Source: an uncultured Ruminococcus sp. (GTDB lineage: Bacteria > Bacillota_A > Clostridia > Oscillospirales > Ruminococcaceae). From it: a stretch of DNA of 52,639 nt. A program made the position numbers and the translations under genes. The notes under the pieces were generated by a model that did not search any database, had not been told where the DNA came from, and saw only the letters and a list, made by a program, of their open reading frames with translations. The stretch lies in assembly GCA_900315975.1 (NCBI GenBank), contig ONBA01000024.1, positions 1 through 52,639 on the forward strand, in the 5' to 3' direction. Every line of letters starts with the position of its first letter. The stretch's first letter is position 1. This document shows, in pieces, positions 7,993 through 14,850 of this stretch.

Positions 7993-8865
7993 TTATTGGT
8001 TAAGTTTGTTGAACATTTCTACTGTGTCAAGATATGCGTACATTGCATAGAGAATCGTTTCGTACGATTTCTTCGATATATGCAGACCGTCTCCGGCATT
8101 GTATTCCTCTGAAAGTGCATTGGTCCCGGGGTCGGACAGTATAGCGTTCGTGTCGAAATACAGCAGACGCTCGTTACCGTAGTTTTCAACAGACTCGCGC
8201 AGTTTTGCATTGAATGCGTTTATAGTATCGTTTGAAGTGTAGGAATTGTCCGCAGATACAGGTGTGACAGAGCCGATTATTACGTACGCTTCAGGCATTG
8301 CTTCGAGTACCTGCTGAGCGAGTGCGAGCATATCAGAACTGTACTTATCAGGGTCTGAACCGGGAATGTCGTTCATTCCGACAGAGATAAGCACGAGCCG
8401 TGCTCCGGAATGTACAGCCGCGTCAATGACTCCCATTTCACCGTCTCCGACATCAAATGTGTAGGTATCGAGGTTCCAGAGTGCAAGCGACTCCTGAGCG
8501 ATATTTCGTGTGCTTGGGATATAACCGTATGCATTGAAGCCGTAGGCGATAGAGTCGCCGATAATAGCGAGGCGGTCCTGATAAAAGCCGCTGTTTTCAG
8601 GTACAAGTCCGGTGAACTGCCTGTAGTCGAGCGGTTCGGGAACCGGTTCCGTTTCGGGTTCCATGGGAACTGTCGCGGCTTCGGTCGTTTCGGGTTCGGT
8701 GCTTTCGGAACTGAGTCTGGTGTTATCACTGGTTGCAGTATGCATTTTTCCTGTTGCGTCGGATGTTACGATTATCGCCGATACCGAGCATATGACCGCA
8801 AGTGCCGGCAGAAGCGGAACCGAGAAAAAGTGCCGGAAAAAGTCAGAAATGTGTTTGATTTGCAA
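7993..8865 (-). CDS. membrane-anchored SGNH/GDSL-family hydrolase
   Basis: A 290-residue protein if started at TTG 8865. Domains: an N-terminal membrane helix (about residues 15-34), a Thr/Glu/Pro-rich linker (about 48-78), then an SGNH hydrolase with block I GDSI (Ser at about 105), block III GMND (163-166) and block V DGLH (259-262), giving a complete Ser-Asp-His set. Members deacetylate cell-wall sugars or hydrolyse lipid and carbohydrate esters. Export with a linker suggests action on envelope or plant polysaccharide. The TTG start is chosen because GGGGGT lies 7 nt upstream; a longer GTG frame from 8919 begins inside a terminator hairpin. It is transcribed away from tRNA-Leu through that terminator. 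Confidence 0.8.
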   Translation of the reverse strand: MQIKHISDFFRHFFSVPLLPALAVICSVSAIIVTSDATGKMHTATSDNTRLSSESTEPETTEAATVPMEPETEPVPEPLDYRQFTGLVPENSGFYQDRLAIIGDSIAYGFNAYGYIPSTRNIAQESLALWNLDTYTFDVGDGEMGVIDAAVHSGARLVLISVGMNDIPGSDPDKYSSDMLALAQQVLEAMPEAYVIIGSVTPVSADNSYTSNDTINAFNAKLRESVENYGNERLLYFDTNAILSDPGTNALSEEYNAGDGLHISKKSYETILYAMYAYLDTVEMFNKLNQ

Positions 8866-8904
8866 TTTTTTACCCCCAAAATGCCTACTTCTTAACAAGT
8901 CGGC

Positions 8905-8932
8905 AAAAAAACGCTCCACCTATTGTGGAGCG
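8905..8932 (-). terminator. rho-independent terminator downstream of tRNA-Leu, upstream of the SGNH gene
   Basis: On the minus strand CGCTCCAC (8932-8925), a 5-nt loop and GTGGAGCG (8919-8912) are followed by seven T. It is flanked by an outer perfect 9-bp inverted repeat, ACTTCTTAA (8887-8895) and TTAAGAAGT (8943-8951). Confidence 0.88.
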
Positions 8933-9014
8933 CAGATAATACTTAAGAAGTGTGTATGTGTTACAAATTAAATACGGTTTCATGCGTGGAAAAATTTGTG
9001 ACTAAGAAAAACTA

Positions 9015-9150
9015 AACCGCGCATGACCGCTTGGCACTTTGTAAGCTGTTGAAAATAGATGACAGTGCCGTAAGCGAAAGCAGAGTAAGCCTTCTGTAAA
9101 AAGTGAGCGAACTTGCGAGCGGCAACGTGAACCGCGCACGCCCGCTTGGC
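9015..9150. repeat. 21-bp direct repeat downstream of tRNA-Leu
   Basis: The segment 9015-9035 recurs at 9130-9150 with two mismatches (both starting AACCGCGCA and ending CCGCTTGGC). The copies flank about 95 bp that hold no gene. The second copy abuts the tRNA 3' end, so both are in the 3' trailer of the tRNA transcript. They may be a relic of tRNA 3'-end integration or a slipped duplication. Confidence 0.5.
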
Positions 9151-9151
9151 G

Positions 9152-9238
9152 TGGTGCCGCTGACCGGACTTGAACCGGTACGATATTGCTACCGAGGGAT
9201 TTTAAGTCCCTTGTGTCTGCCAATTCCACCACAGCGGC
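9152..9238 (-). tRNA. tRNA-Leu (anticodon UAA)
   Basis: An 87-nt class II tRNA including an encoded CCA (9154-9152). The acceptor stem GCCGCTG/CAGCGGC is perfect, the anticodon stem GGGA/TCCC encloses loop CTTAAAA with anticodon TAA, a long variable arm is present, and the T arm is ACCGG-TTCAAGT-CCGGT. It has its own perfect promoter and is the only RNA gene recognised in the window. Confidence 0.97.
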
Positions 9239-9250
9239 GTTAACATAAAT

Positions 9251-9279
9251 ATTATACCACTGCCGGCGGAATTTGTCAA
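9251..9279 (-). promoter_or_regulatory. perfect SigA promoter for tRNA-Leu
   Basis: On the minus strand TTGACA (9279-9274), a 17-bp spacer and TATAAT (9256-9251), 12 bp before the mature 5' end of the tRNA. Confidence 0.93.
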
Positions 9280-9301
9280 GAGTTTTTTTAGTTCTGTTTT
9301 G

Positions 9302-11041
9302 TCATGATGCAAACTGACTATTGTAGAGGTCAGCATAGAAGCCGCCTTTTGCCATGAGTTCGGAGTGACTTCCCTGTTCGATGATGTTACCGTGTTTCAT
9401 AACAAGGATTATGTCGGAGCTTTTTATCGTTGAAAGGCGGTGGGCGATGATAAAGCTAGTTTTGCCGTTCATTAGTTTGATAAATGCCCGCTGTATACGG
9501 TGTTCAGTGCGGATATCTATCGAACTTGTTGCTTCGTCGAGAATTAGCATGGGCGGGTCCATGAGCATGATTCGGGCTATGCAGATGAGCTGTTTCTGAC
9601 CCTGTGAAAGACCGCAGTCTTCGGAAATCAGCGTGTCGTAGCCCTGCGGCAGACGCTTTATGAAGCCGTGTGCGTGTACCGCTTTTGCTGCTTCTATGAC
9701 CTGTTCTCGGGTCGCATCAGGAACTCCGTAGGCGATATTTTCTGCAACTGTTCCAGTGAATACCCATGTTTCCTGCAAAACCATGCCAAAACTGCTGCGG
9801 AGACTGTCTCTTGTGACCGAGTTGATGTCCTTTCCGGAAATCGTTATTCTGCCGCTGTTTATGTCGTAGAATCGGAGCAGGAGATTGATTATGGTCGATT
9901 TGCCGCATCCTGTAGGTCCTACGATCGCTACACGCTGACCTGCTTTTACATTTAGATTGAAGTTTTCAATAAGCTTGACCGTCTTGTCATATGAGAAGCA
10001 GACGTTCTCAAAACTGAGTTCACCCGAGCATTTTCCGAGAGTTTCCATGTTTGAATCGTCACTGACCTCTTCCTCGTCGAGAAGGTCGAAAACTCGCTGT
10101 GCAGACGCAACTGCATTCTGTAGTTCCGCGAAAACACCCGAAATTTCGTTGAATGGCTTGGTGTACTGATTTGAATATGCGAGGAAACTCGAAAGTTTGC
10201 CGACTGACATCGCACCGATGAAAGGGGAGTGCCCGATTGCACCGAGTGCCCCCATGAGACCGACTGCCGCATATATGAGACCGTTCACGAATCGTGTTGT
10301 AGGATTGGTCATGGAACTGAAAAATGTAGCTTTTGCACCTGTTTTTCCGTATTCGTTGTTTATAACGTCAAAACGCTCTTCAGCGGTTTTATCGTAGACA
10401 AAGGCTTTGACGATTTTCTGATTGCCTGCCATTTCTTCTGCAAGTCCTACCATGTCGCCGCGCAGTTTCGACTGCTTGACGTATGAATCGTGAGAAGCTT
10501 TTGTGATTCGTGAAGCCGCTATAAACGATAGCGGAGTCAGCAGTACGACTGCTATTGCGATTTTTATGTTGATAGTCATCATGAATATAAGCGTGCCGAC
10601 TATCGTTATTATTCCGCTGAAAAATTGTGTGAACCCTTGAAGAAGTCCGTCTGAGACTATTTCAATATCATTTATAACACGGCTTGTGAGTTCACCTTTG
10701 GTGCGTCGGTCGATATATCGAAGCGGTACTCGTTCAAGCTTTGCAAATGCGTCAGCGCGGAGGTCGCGTACTGTCAGAAATGCGAGTTTGTTAGTGCATA
10801 GACTCATTATCCACTGGAAAAGTCCGCTTGCCGCTACAGCCGCTGCAAGTACAGCTGCTATCCGGAAAAGACGGTCGAAATCGACATTCCCTTTGCCTGT
10901 ACAGCAGTCTACTGCCTCGCCGATGAACACCGGTACAGAAAGCGAGAGCGATATGCCTGCCGCTGCAAATATAACTGTGAGAACAAAATAAATTATATAA
11001 GGGCGCGCGTAAGAAAATACACGCCTGAGTGTTTTAAACAT
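9302..11041 (-). CDS. heterodimeric ABC exporter, subunit with the catalytically complete Walker B
   Basis: A 579-residue half-transporter: a six-helix membrane domain (about 1-310) and an ATPase domain (about 340-579). Motifs: Walker A GPTGCGKST (375-383), signature LSQGQ (478-482, degenerate from LSGGQ), Walker B with catalytic Glu (LDEATSS, E503) and switch His H534. Its start overlaps the end of the next ABC gene by 8 bp, so the two are translated together and should form a heterodimer. Motif distribution matches LmrCD/BmrCD/TM287-288 type multidrug exporters: this subunit donates the active Walker site, while its altered signature helps form the degenerate site. The substrate is unknown; drug or peptide export is plausible. 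Confidence 0.92.
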   Translation of the reverse strand: MFKTLRRVFSYARPYIIYFVLTVIFAAAGISLSLSVPVFIGEAVDCCTGKGNVDFDRLFRIAAVLAAAVAASGLFQWIMSLCTNKLAFLTVRDLRADAFAKLERVPLRYIDRRTKGELTSRVINDIEIVSDGLLQGFTQFFSGIITIVGTLIFMMTINIKIAIAVVLLTPLSFIAASRITKASHDSYVKQSKLRGDMVGLAEEMAGNQKIVKAFVYDKTAEERFDVINNEYGKTGAKATFFSSMTNPTTRFVNGLIYAAVGLMGALGAIGHSPFIGAMSVGKLSSFLAYSNQYTKPFNEISGVFAELQNAVASAQRVFDLLDEEEVSDDSNMETLGKCSGELSFENVCFSYDKTVKLIENFNLNVKAGQRVAIVGPTGCGKSTIINLLLRFYDINSGRITISGKDINSVTRDSLRSSFGMVLQETWVFTGTVAENIAYGVPDATREQVIEAAKAVHAHGFIKRLPQGYDTLISEDCGLSQGQKQLICIARIMLMDPPMLILDEATSSIDIRTEHRIQRAFIKLMNGKTSFIIAHRLSTIKSSDIILVMKHGNIIEQGSHSELMAKGGFYADLYNSQFAS

Positions 11042-12764
11042 TATTGCCGCCCTCCTTTTCGTTCATCTGAGACTTGTATATATCGCGGTAAACCTCGCAG
11101 GTTTCAAGAAGTTCACTGTTTGTGCCGATTCCGGCTGGTGAACCGTCTTCCATGACTATTATCTTGTCTGCGTCCTTTATGGAGGTTGTGCGCTGTGATA
11201 TCATTATCACGGACGTGCCTGCCATGTCCTCGCGAAGTGCCTTTCGCAGTCTGAGGTCTGTAGCGTAGTCGAGTGCACTTGTTGAGTCGTCGAGAATAAT
11301 TATTTCAGGCTTGCCGACAAGTGCGCGCGCAATGGCGATACGCTGTTTCTGTCCGCCTGAGAGGTTTTTGCCGCCCTGTGAGATGTAGGTATCAAGTCCG
11401 TCAGGCATTTTTTCAACGAATTCCCATGCCTGAGCAGTTTTCAGTGCGGAGATTATCTCTTCGTCGGAAGCGTCGGTTTTGCGCCATTTCATGTTTTCAC
11501 GCAGAGTACCTGAAAACAGTATCGCCTTCTGAGGCACAATGCCTGTCATGTGTCTGAGAGCGTCAACATTCCATTCGCCGATGTTTATTCCTGAGATGAG
11601 AACTTCTCCTCCGGTCGGACGGTAAAATGCGGGAATCAGTGAAGCTACGGTCGATTTGCCGCTTCCGGTACTTCCTATGATACCGAGTGTTTCGCCTCGT
11701 CTTAGCGTGAATGAGAGTCCGCTTACGGAACTGTCTCCGGCTCCGTCATAGGTGAATGAGACATTGCGGAATTCGATGATGTTTTCGCTGTCAGAACCGC
11801 TGTCAGCATTTCCGCTACTTTCCGGAGCAAGGTCGAAAACCTCACTGATTCTGTTTGCTGACGCGAATGCCTTCGTGAATACAACGATAAGATTCGCGAG
11901 TACTACGAGAGCAAGCAGTATCTGTGTCATGTAATTCGTGAACGCTGTAAGCTCACCCTGAGTAAGACTTCCTGTGTTTATTCGTCCACCGCCGAACCAT
12001 AGTATAGCGACGATTCCGAGGTTCATTATCATGAATGCCGCAGGATTGAGTATTGCGGAGATTTTTCCGACTGCAACCGAGCACTCTGCGATATCATCAA
12101 CAGCTTCGCCGAATTCATCTATTTCCTCCTGCTGACGTGAAAATGCGCGGATAACACGCGTTCCTTCGAGGCTTTCACGAGTAAGCATGGACGCATGGTC
12201 AAGCTTTTGCTGTGTTCTTTTGTACATCGGGACGGTCTTGCGCATGATGAAAAATATTATACCTGATATGAGCGGTGCGGCTATGAAAAGTACCGCTGAA
12301 AGCTTCAGGTCGATAGTTACTGCCATAACTGCCGCTCCGATAACGAGAAATGGTGCACGTACTGCAAGTCGTATGAACATATTTACACCGTTCTGCACTG
12401 TCATTGAGTCGTTGGTAAGACGGTTCACAAGAGATGCCGTTCCGATTTTGTCAATACTCGAATAAGAGAGCGAATTTATGTGCTTATACAGCGCCTTTCG
12501 GAGTTCCGTGCCGAATCCGTAAGCACATTTCGCCGCAAGAAACTGGCAGGTCAGCGCAAAAGCAAGTCCGCATATACCTAACAGTACGATAACTCCCGAC
12601 ATTTTCCACACGTATGCACTGTCGCCGCTCGCTATACCGTTATCTATTATCTTTGCCATGACGAGTGGTACTATCAGCTCGAAAATCGCTTCAAGCAGTT
12701 TGGAAAAAGGACCGAATACCAGTTCTTTTTTGTAGTTTTTTAAAAATCTGAGTAGCTTTGTCAT
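11034..12764 (-). CDS. heterodimeric ABC exporter, subunit with degenerate ATP site
   Basis: A 576-residue half-transporter with six membrane helices then an ATPase domain. Walker A GSTGSGKST (364-372), canonical LSGGQ (468-472), but the residue after Walker B is Asp (ILDDSTSALD, D493) instead of Glu, and the switch His is Gln (ISQRTTS, Q524). These two losses define the non-hydrolysing site of heterodimeric exporters and complement the partner encoded next. The start is set at ATG 12764 because GTGAGGA lies before it; an in-frame GTG at 12782 lies against the terminator hairpin. The only promoter seen lies upstream of that terminator, so expression requires read-through (see leader features). 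Confidence 0.92.
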   Translation of the reverse strand: MTKLLRFLKNYKKELVFGPFSKLLEAIFELIVPLVMAKIIDNGIASGDSAYVWKMSGVIVLLGICGLAFALTCQFLAAKCAYGFGTELRKALYKHINSLSYSSIDKIGTASLVNRLTNDSMTVQNGVNMFIRLAVRAPFLVIGAAVMAVTIDLKLSAVLFIAAPLISGIIFFIMRKTVPMYKRTQQKLDHASMLTRESLEGTRVIRAFSRQQEEIDEFGEAVDDIAECSVAVGKISAILNPAAFMIMNLGIVAILWFGGGRINTGSLTQGELTAFTNYMTQILLALVVLANLIVVFTKAFASANRISEVFDLAPESSGNADSGSDSENIIEFRNVSFTYDGAGDSSVSGLSFTLRRGETLGIIGSTGSGKSTVASLIPAFYRPTGGEVLISGINIGEWNVDALRHMTGIVPQKAILFSGTLRENMKWRKTDASDEEIISALKTAQAWEFVEKMPDGLDTYISQGGKNLSGGQKQRIAIARALVGKPEIIILDDSTSALDYATDLRLRKALREDMAGTSVIMISQRTTSIKDADKIIVMEDGSPAGIGTNSELLETCEVYRDIYKSQMNEKEGGNNV

Positions 12765-12782
12765 ATTGTCCTCACTGTCCAC

Positions 12783-12813
12783 AAAAAAGCGGACTAAACA
12801 CAGAGTCCGCTTT
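12783..12813 (-). terminator. terminator hairpin in the leader of the ABC exporter operon (candidate attenuator)
   Basis: On the minus strand AAAGCGGACT (12813-12804), an 8-nt loop and AGTCCGCTTT (12795-12786) run into a T-stretch ending at 12783. It ends 18 bp before the ABC start codon, with the ABC ribosome binding site immediately after. No promoter is visible between it and the gene. Confidence 0.85.
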
Positions 12814-12824
12814 AGTATTATTTT

Positions 12825-12893
12825 TTATAATGTGACACTATTCTCTTCGAGAAGCTTTCTCGCTTCTTCAAAAGTTATTGTACTTATTGTCAT
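12825..12893 (-). CDS. 22-codon leader ORF before the ABC exporter attenuator
   Basis: A short frame, MTISTITFEEARKLLEEN followed by four more residues, ends 11 nt before the terminator hairpin. An alternative start two codons earlier (12899) is in frame. There is no clear ribosome binding site, and the start is only about 5 nt after the predicted transcription start, so translation would be nearly leaderless. Within it, CGAGAA/TTCTCG and GAAGC/GCTTC form alternative small hairpins. A ribosome paused at its stop codon would cover the 5' arm of the terminator. This is the layout of drug-induced leader attenuation (as known for bmrB-bmrCD), but it may also be a gene remnant. Confidence 0.45.
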   Translation of the reverse strand: MTISTITFEEARKLLEENSVTL

Positions 12894-12903
12894 ATGCATT
12901 TTA

Positions 12904-12932
12904 AGTATATCATAAATCTTCAAAAATAGCAA
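12904..12932 (-). promoter_or_regulatory. promoter for the ABC exporter leader
   Basis: On the minus strand TTGCTA (12932-12927), a 17-bp spacer and TATACT (12909-12904). It is divergent from the promoter at 12945-12973. Confidence 0.7.
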
Positions 12933-12944
12933 GTGTTTTTGTAC

Positions 12945-12973
12945 TTGACATTTTGCGTGTACAATACTATAAT
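12945..12973 (+). promoter_or_regulatory. perfect SigA promoter for the hexapeptide-repeat protein gene
   Basis: TTGACA (12945-12950), 17 bp, TATAAT (12968-12973), 31 bp before the start codon. Confidence 0.93.
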
Positions 12974-13004
12974 ATATTTATAATATTTTATCAGGAGAAA
13001 ACTT

Positions 13005-13670
13005 ATGGATAATATCAGAATTACAGACCTCTATGACCTTTCACATACTGCCGCTGCGGATTACCTCAAAGGCTTTACATACCCGTGGGAGGCTCTTAAG
13101 GGTATCAGTGACTTCATAATCTCACTCGGAAAAACTCTCGACCCTGATGAGTACGATAATCCGGCTGAAAATGTATGGGTACATAAAACTGCAAAGGTCT
13201 TTCCCTCAGCTTATTTGGGTGCTCCGTGTATAATTGGTGCAAATACTGAAGTACGCCACTGCGCATTCGTGCGCGGAAGTGCTCTCGTCGGCGAAAACTG
13301 CGTTGTCGGCAACTCGGTCGAGCTGAAAAATGTTATCATTTTCGATAACGTTCAGACTCCGCATTATAACTACGTCGGCGATAGTATACTCGGCTATAAA
13401 TCCCACATGGGTGCAGGTTCTATCACTTCAAATGTTAAGTCCGATAAGACTAATGTTGTAATAAAGTCAGCCGATGAACAGCTTGAAACAGGTATTAAGA
13501 AAATAGGTGCTATGCTCGGTGACTTTGTTGAAGTAGGCTGCAACAGTGTTCTCAATCCGGGAACTATCATCGGCAGAAACTGCAATATCTACCCCACAAG
13601 CTGTGTAAGAGGAGTTGTCCCCGAAAGCTGTATCTGGAAAACAGGCGGCGTTATAGTTAAGAAAAAGTAA
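13005..13670 (+). CDS. left-handed beta-helix (hexapeptide repeat) protein, GlmU C-domain-like acyl/nucleotidyl-transferase family
   Basis: A 221-residue protein. From about residue 57 it is built of hexapeptide-like turns (VWVHKTAKVFPSAYLG, APCIIGANTEVRHCAFVRGS, VGENCVVGNSVELKNV), followed by NYVGDSILGYKSHMGAGS and a closing coil LNPGTIIGRNCNIYP. This resembles the acetyltransferase half of GlmU and the sugar-phosphate nucleotidyltransferase-linked LbH proteins. No pyrophosphorylase domain is present, so it is a stand-alone LbH protein with probable acyl-CoA or sugar-nucleotide chemistry. AGGAG precedes the ATG. It is monocistronic with a strong promoter and terminator. The substrate is not readable. 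Confidence 0.82.
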   Translation: MDNIRITDLYDLSHTAAADYLKGFTYPWEALKGISDFIISLGKTLDPDEYDNPAENVWVHKTAKVFPSAYLGAPCIIGANTEVRHCAFVRGSALVGENCVVGNSVELKNVIIFDNVQTPHYNYVGDSILGYKSHMGAGSITSNVKSDKTNVVIKSADEQLETGIKKIGAMLGDFVEVGCNSVLNPGTIIGRNCNIYPTSCVRGVVPESCIWKTGGVIVKKK

Positions 13671-13674
13671 GAAA

Positions 13675-13710
13675 AATACTCTCCGGTATTATAATCGGAG
13701 AGTATTTTTT
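13675..13710 (+). terminator. rho-independent terminator
   Basis: The 11-bp stem AATACTCTCCG (13675-13685) with CGGAGAGTATT (13696-13706), 10-nt loop, then T-run. Confidence 0.93.
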
Positions 13711-13732
13711 GTAAATGTTTTCCGAATTTGTA

Positions 13733-13761
13733 TTGCAATTATGTGAAAAATGTGGTACAAT
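13733..13761 (+). promoter_or_regulatory. promoter for the GGDEF gene
   Basis: TTGCAA (13733-13738), 17 bp, TACAAT (13756-13761). Confidence 0.78.
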
Positions 13762-13796
13762 ATAAAGTGACATAAATGCAGAAAGGGGAACTGCAT

Positions 13797-14810
13797 ATGG
13801 AACAAGTATTTGTCAAAAAAATTACATATGGTGTCAATACAGTTATACTTGCTCTCGTTTTCGGACTGATGTATTTCTTTTACGTTTGCGATGTCAGCTT
13901 CCTTGTATATTTCAGTATCCCTACAGCTTTGGTTTACTTCATTGGCTACTACATGATATATAAGGGATATCTTGCAAGATATGTGACGTTTATTTATTCG
14001 TGGCTGACCTTTTACATGGGGGTTACGACTATTTGTCTCGGTTATGGGTACGGTTTCCACTTGTACTGTTTTTCGATGATCCCTATTACGTTCGTTACGA
14101 GGTATATTGGCTATAAACTTAACCATAAGGGTATGAATGCTATGGTAGCGAGTATAGCTATTGCGGTGTTTTACCTTGTTTGTACAGGATATGTCGCTTA
14201 TTTCGGTCCGGTTTACAAGCGCGATCAGAAAATTGGGGCGTTCTTCTGGATATTCAATGCAATAACTGTTTTCAGCTTCCTTATCTTCTATTCAAACTAT
14301 CTTATCCGTACCATCACTGAGTCGGAGGAAAAACTCAAAGAGATCGCTCATATCGACCGTCTTACACGTCTTTACAATCGCCACTATATGCTGAGCTGTC
14401 TTGAGGAGATCTCTCCTGATGACTGCGGACGTACACTTGCTATGGCGGATATCGACAACTTCAAGAAAATAAATGATACGTACGGTCATAATGCCGGAGA
14501 TGAGGTACTTAAAACGATTTCAGACATAATGAAAAAAGTGTGTGACGGCTGTGAAATTGCCAGATGGGGCGGTGAGGAATTCCTTATACTGTCGCCGGAG
14601 GGCAGTGGTTCAGACAAGGAAATGCTTGAGAAAATGCGCCAGACTATTGAGGCGACTCCGGTAGTGTTCGACGGTCATACTATAAATGTGACTGTTACGG
14701 TCGGCATGGGACAAAGAAGGTCCGGTCAGAGTATCGATACGTGGATACAGTCGGTCGATGAGAAACTCTACTACGGCAAAAATAACGGCAAGAACCGCGT
14801 TATAGAATGA
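13797..14810 (+). CDS. membrane diguanylate cyclase (GGDEF)
   Basis: A 337-residue protein. About six hydrophobic helices occupy residues 10-170, followed by a short charged linker (TESEEKLKEIAHIDRLT) and a GGDEF domain with DRLTRLYNRHY, DIDNFKKINDTYGHNAGDEVL and an intact GGEEF signature (ARWGGEEFLILSP). It should condense two GTP to c-di-GMP under control of the membrane sensor. No RxxD inhibitory site is obvious before GGEEF. The start at 13797 follows AAAGGGG; an ATG at 13776 would include the ribosome binding site as codons. It is monocistronic. Together with the EAL protein at 2074 it gives this 13-kb stretch one maker and one breaker of c-di-GMP. Confidence 0.9.
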   Translation: MEQVFVKKITYGVNTVILALVFGLMYFFYVCDVSFLVYFSIPTALVYFIGYYMIYKGYLARYVTFIYSWLTFYMGVTTICLGYGYGFHLYCFSMIPITFVTRYIGYKLNHKGMNAMVASIAIAVFYLVCTGYVAYFGPVYKRDQKIGAFFWIFNAITVFSFLIFYSNYLIRTITESEEKLKEIAHIDRLTRLYNRHYMLSCLEEISPDDCGRTLAMADIDNFKKINDTYGHNAGDEVLKTISDIMKKVCDGCEIARWGGEEFLILSPEGSGSDKEMLEKMRQTIEATPVVFDGHTINVTVTVGMGQRRSGQSIDTWIQSVDEKLYYGKNNGKNRVIE

Positions 14811-14815
14811 GAAGA

Positions 14816-14850
14816 CCCCATACGGATTTGTTCCGTATGGGGCGTTTTTA
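14816..14850 (+). terminator. rho-independent terminator
   Basis: The stem CCCCATACGGA (14816-14826) pairs perfectly with TCCGTATGGGG (14832-14842), followed by CGTTTTT. Its tail touches the stop codon of the convergent methyltransferase gene. Confidence 0.93.

Noticed and set aside
8866..8919. GTG start at 8919 for the SGNH hydrolase
   Set aside because: The codon lies in the terminator hairpin of the tRNA transcript; TTG 8865 has a ribosome site.
9002..9232. 76-codon minus-strand ORF starting MVELADTRDLKSLGSN
   Set aside because: It is a translation of tRNA-Leu itself, a known annotation artefact.
14816..14850. Stem with T-run read as a riboswitch end
   Set aside because: It lies between convergent genes and is an ordinary terminator.
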